From the NCBI RefSeq assembly GCF_002843605.1, contig NZ_CP025263.1, positions 3,439,501-3,503,500 on the forward strand: a stretch of DNA of 64,000 bases, read 5' to 3'. Both the position numbers and the translations under genes were made by a program. Below, piece after piece: positions 63,621-64,000 of this stretch (positions are counted from its first letter, which is position 1; each line of letters begins with the position of its first letter). The notes under the pieces were generated by a model. It saw nothing but the letters and a program-made list of their open reading frames with translations. It searched no databases and was not told the origin of the DNA. Source of the stretch: Pseudomonas sp. S09G 359. Its GTDB lineage: Bacteria > Pseudomonadota > Gammaproteobacteria > Pseudomonadales > Pseudomonadaceae.

Positions 63621-64000
63621 ATGACTGACTACCCACGCCCGCCCTTCGCCCCACAGGCCCAAACCGTGCCCGGCAGCCAGAAGCAAATGGACCCGTACCC
63701 CGATTGCGGTGAGCAAAGCTACAAGGGCTCGGGCCGGCTGGCCAACAAGATTGCCCTGGTGACGGGCGCCGACAGCGGCATTGGGCGCGCGGTTGCCATC
63801 GCCTTTGCCCGCGAAGGTGCCGATGTAGCCATCGCCTACCTGGATGAGCATGAAGATGCCAGGGAAACCGCGCGCTGGGTCGAAGAAGCCGGTCGCCAGT
63901 GCCTGTTGCTTCCCGGTGATATCGCGCAAAAGGCCAACTGTCAGGCGCTGGTCGACAAAACGGTCGAACAGTTCGGCCGCATCGATGTGCTGGTGAACAA
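63621..64000 (+). CDS. Short-chain dehydrogenase (YghA-like), N-terminal part (runs off window)
   Basis: 126 codons to the window edge from ATG 63621, with GGAGA six bases upstream. The 45-residue N-terminal extension (PRPPFAPQAQTVPGSQKQMDPYPDCGEQSYKGSGRLANK) is typical of the YghA/YdaD-type SDRs often called stress or oxidoreductase proteins. The Rossmann motif TGADSGIGRAVAIAFAREGADVAIAY follows, and the fragment ends at IDVLVN. Substrate unknown; NADP(H) or NAD(H) dependent. The C-terminal catalytic part is outside. Confidence 0.88.
   Translation, partial: MTDYPRPPFAPQAQTVPGSQKQMDPYPDCGEQSYKGSGRLANKIALVTGADSGIGRAVAIAFAREGADVAIAYLDEHEDARETARWVEEAGRQCLLLPGDIAQKANCQALVDKTVEQFGRIDVLVN

Noticed and set aside
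1..64000. CRISPR array
   Set aside because: No regularly spaced 25-40 base repeats were seen; the CCGATTAA copies are short and unevenly spaced.

Overview
The window looks like chromosomal DNA of a Pseudomonas, most likely of the P. fluorescens group. This rests on the MtlR-type AraC regulator with a mannitol/sorbitol ABC transporter, a YnfM-type and a Bcr/CflA-type MFS exporter, a methyl-accepting chemotaxis protein, a family recalled as DUF7693, and the codon and GC style of the right end. It is inference from gene content; no 16S or other marker gene is present.

Layout. 1-5.2 kb: mosaic left flank with a TetR-type regulator running off the edge and two near-perfect operators, a YbjJ-like MFS protein, an EamA permease, a family-2-like glycosyltransferase and a small unknown protein. 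5.3-16.4 kb: first accessory block, with a RelE-like/UvrD helicase fusion, a membrane-anchored coiled-coil protein, a caspase-like protease with an overlapping partner, a Gabija-like OLD nuclease/UvrD pair and a zinc-finger-like unknown. 16.5-23.8 kb: a polyol locus (mtlR-mtlZ divergent from mtlEFGK-smoS) that should import sorbitol or mannitol, oxidise sorbitol to fructose and phosphorylate it. 23.8-28.4 kb: a decayed stretch with two convergent genes that both lost their 3' ends, a TRADD-N-associated membrane protein and a DUF4062 relic.

28.5-45.3 kb: the densest immunity region. It holds a 1504-aa sacsin/Hsp90-like ATPase with a C-terminal nuclease-like domain, a tyrosine integrase, a complete qatABCD operon, a PD-(D/E)XK-like protein, a second truncated copy of the integrase start, a KfrA-like DNA-binding protein, a HAD hydrolase and a Shedu (DUF4263) nuclease. 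45.3-48.8 kb: a DUF7693-like protein, a nitroreductase-like oxidoreductase, an unknown protein with a paralogue 9.6 kb away, and ynfM broken by one base. 48.8-60.4 kb: a second OLD/UvrD pair, a RES-domain toxin, an ImmA/IrrE protease, an intact DUF4062 protein, the paralogue, and an odd recombinase-like protein with duplicated domains beside a cluster of CCGATTAA repeats. 60.4-64 kb: probable backbone (chemotaxis receptor, Bcr/CflA exporter, short-chain dehydrogenase).

Overall this is a composite defence island assembled by integrases around a metabolic locus. Qat, Shedu and two Gabija-like pairs are recognisable. The best candidates for undescribed systems are the caspase operon, the OLD/UvrD-RES-ImmA-DUF4062 run, the RelE-helicase fusion, and the recombinase-like gene with its repeat array.
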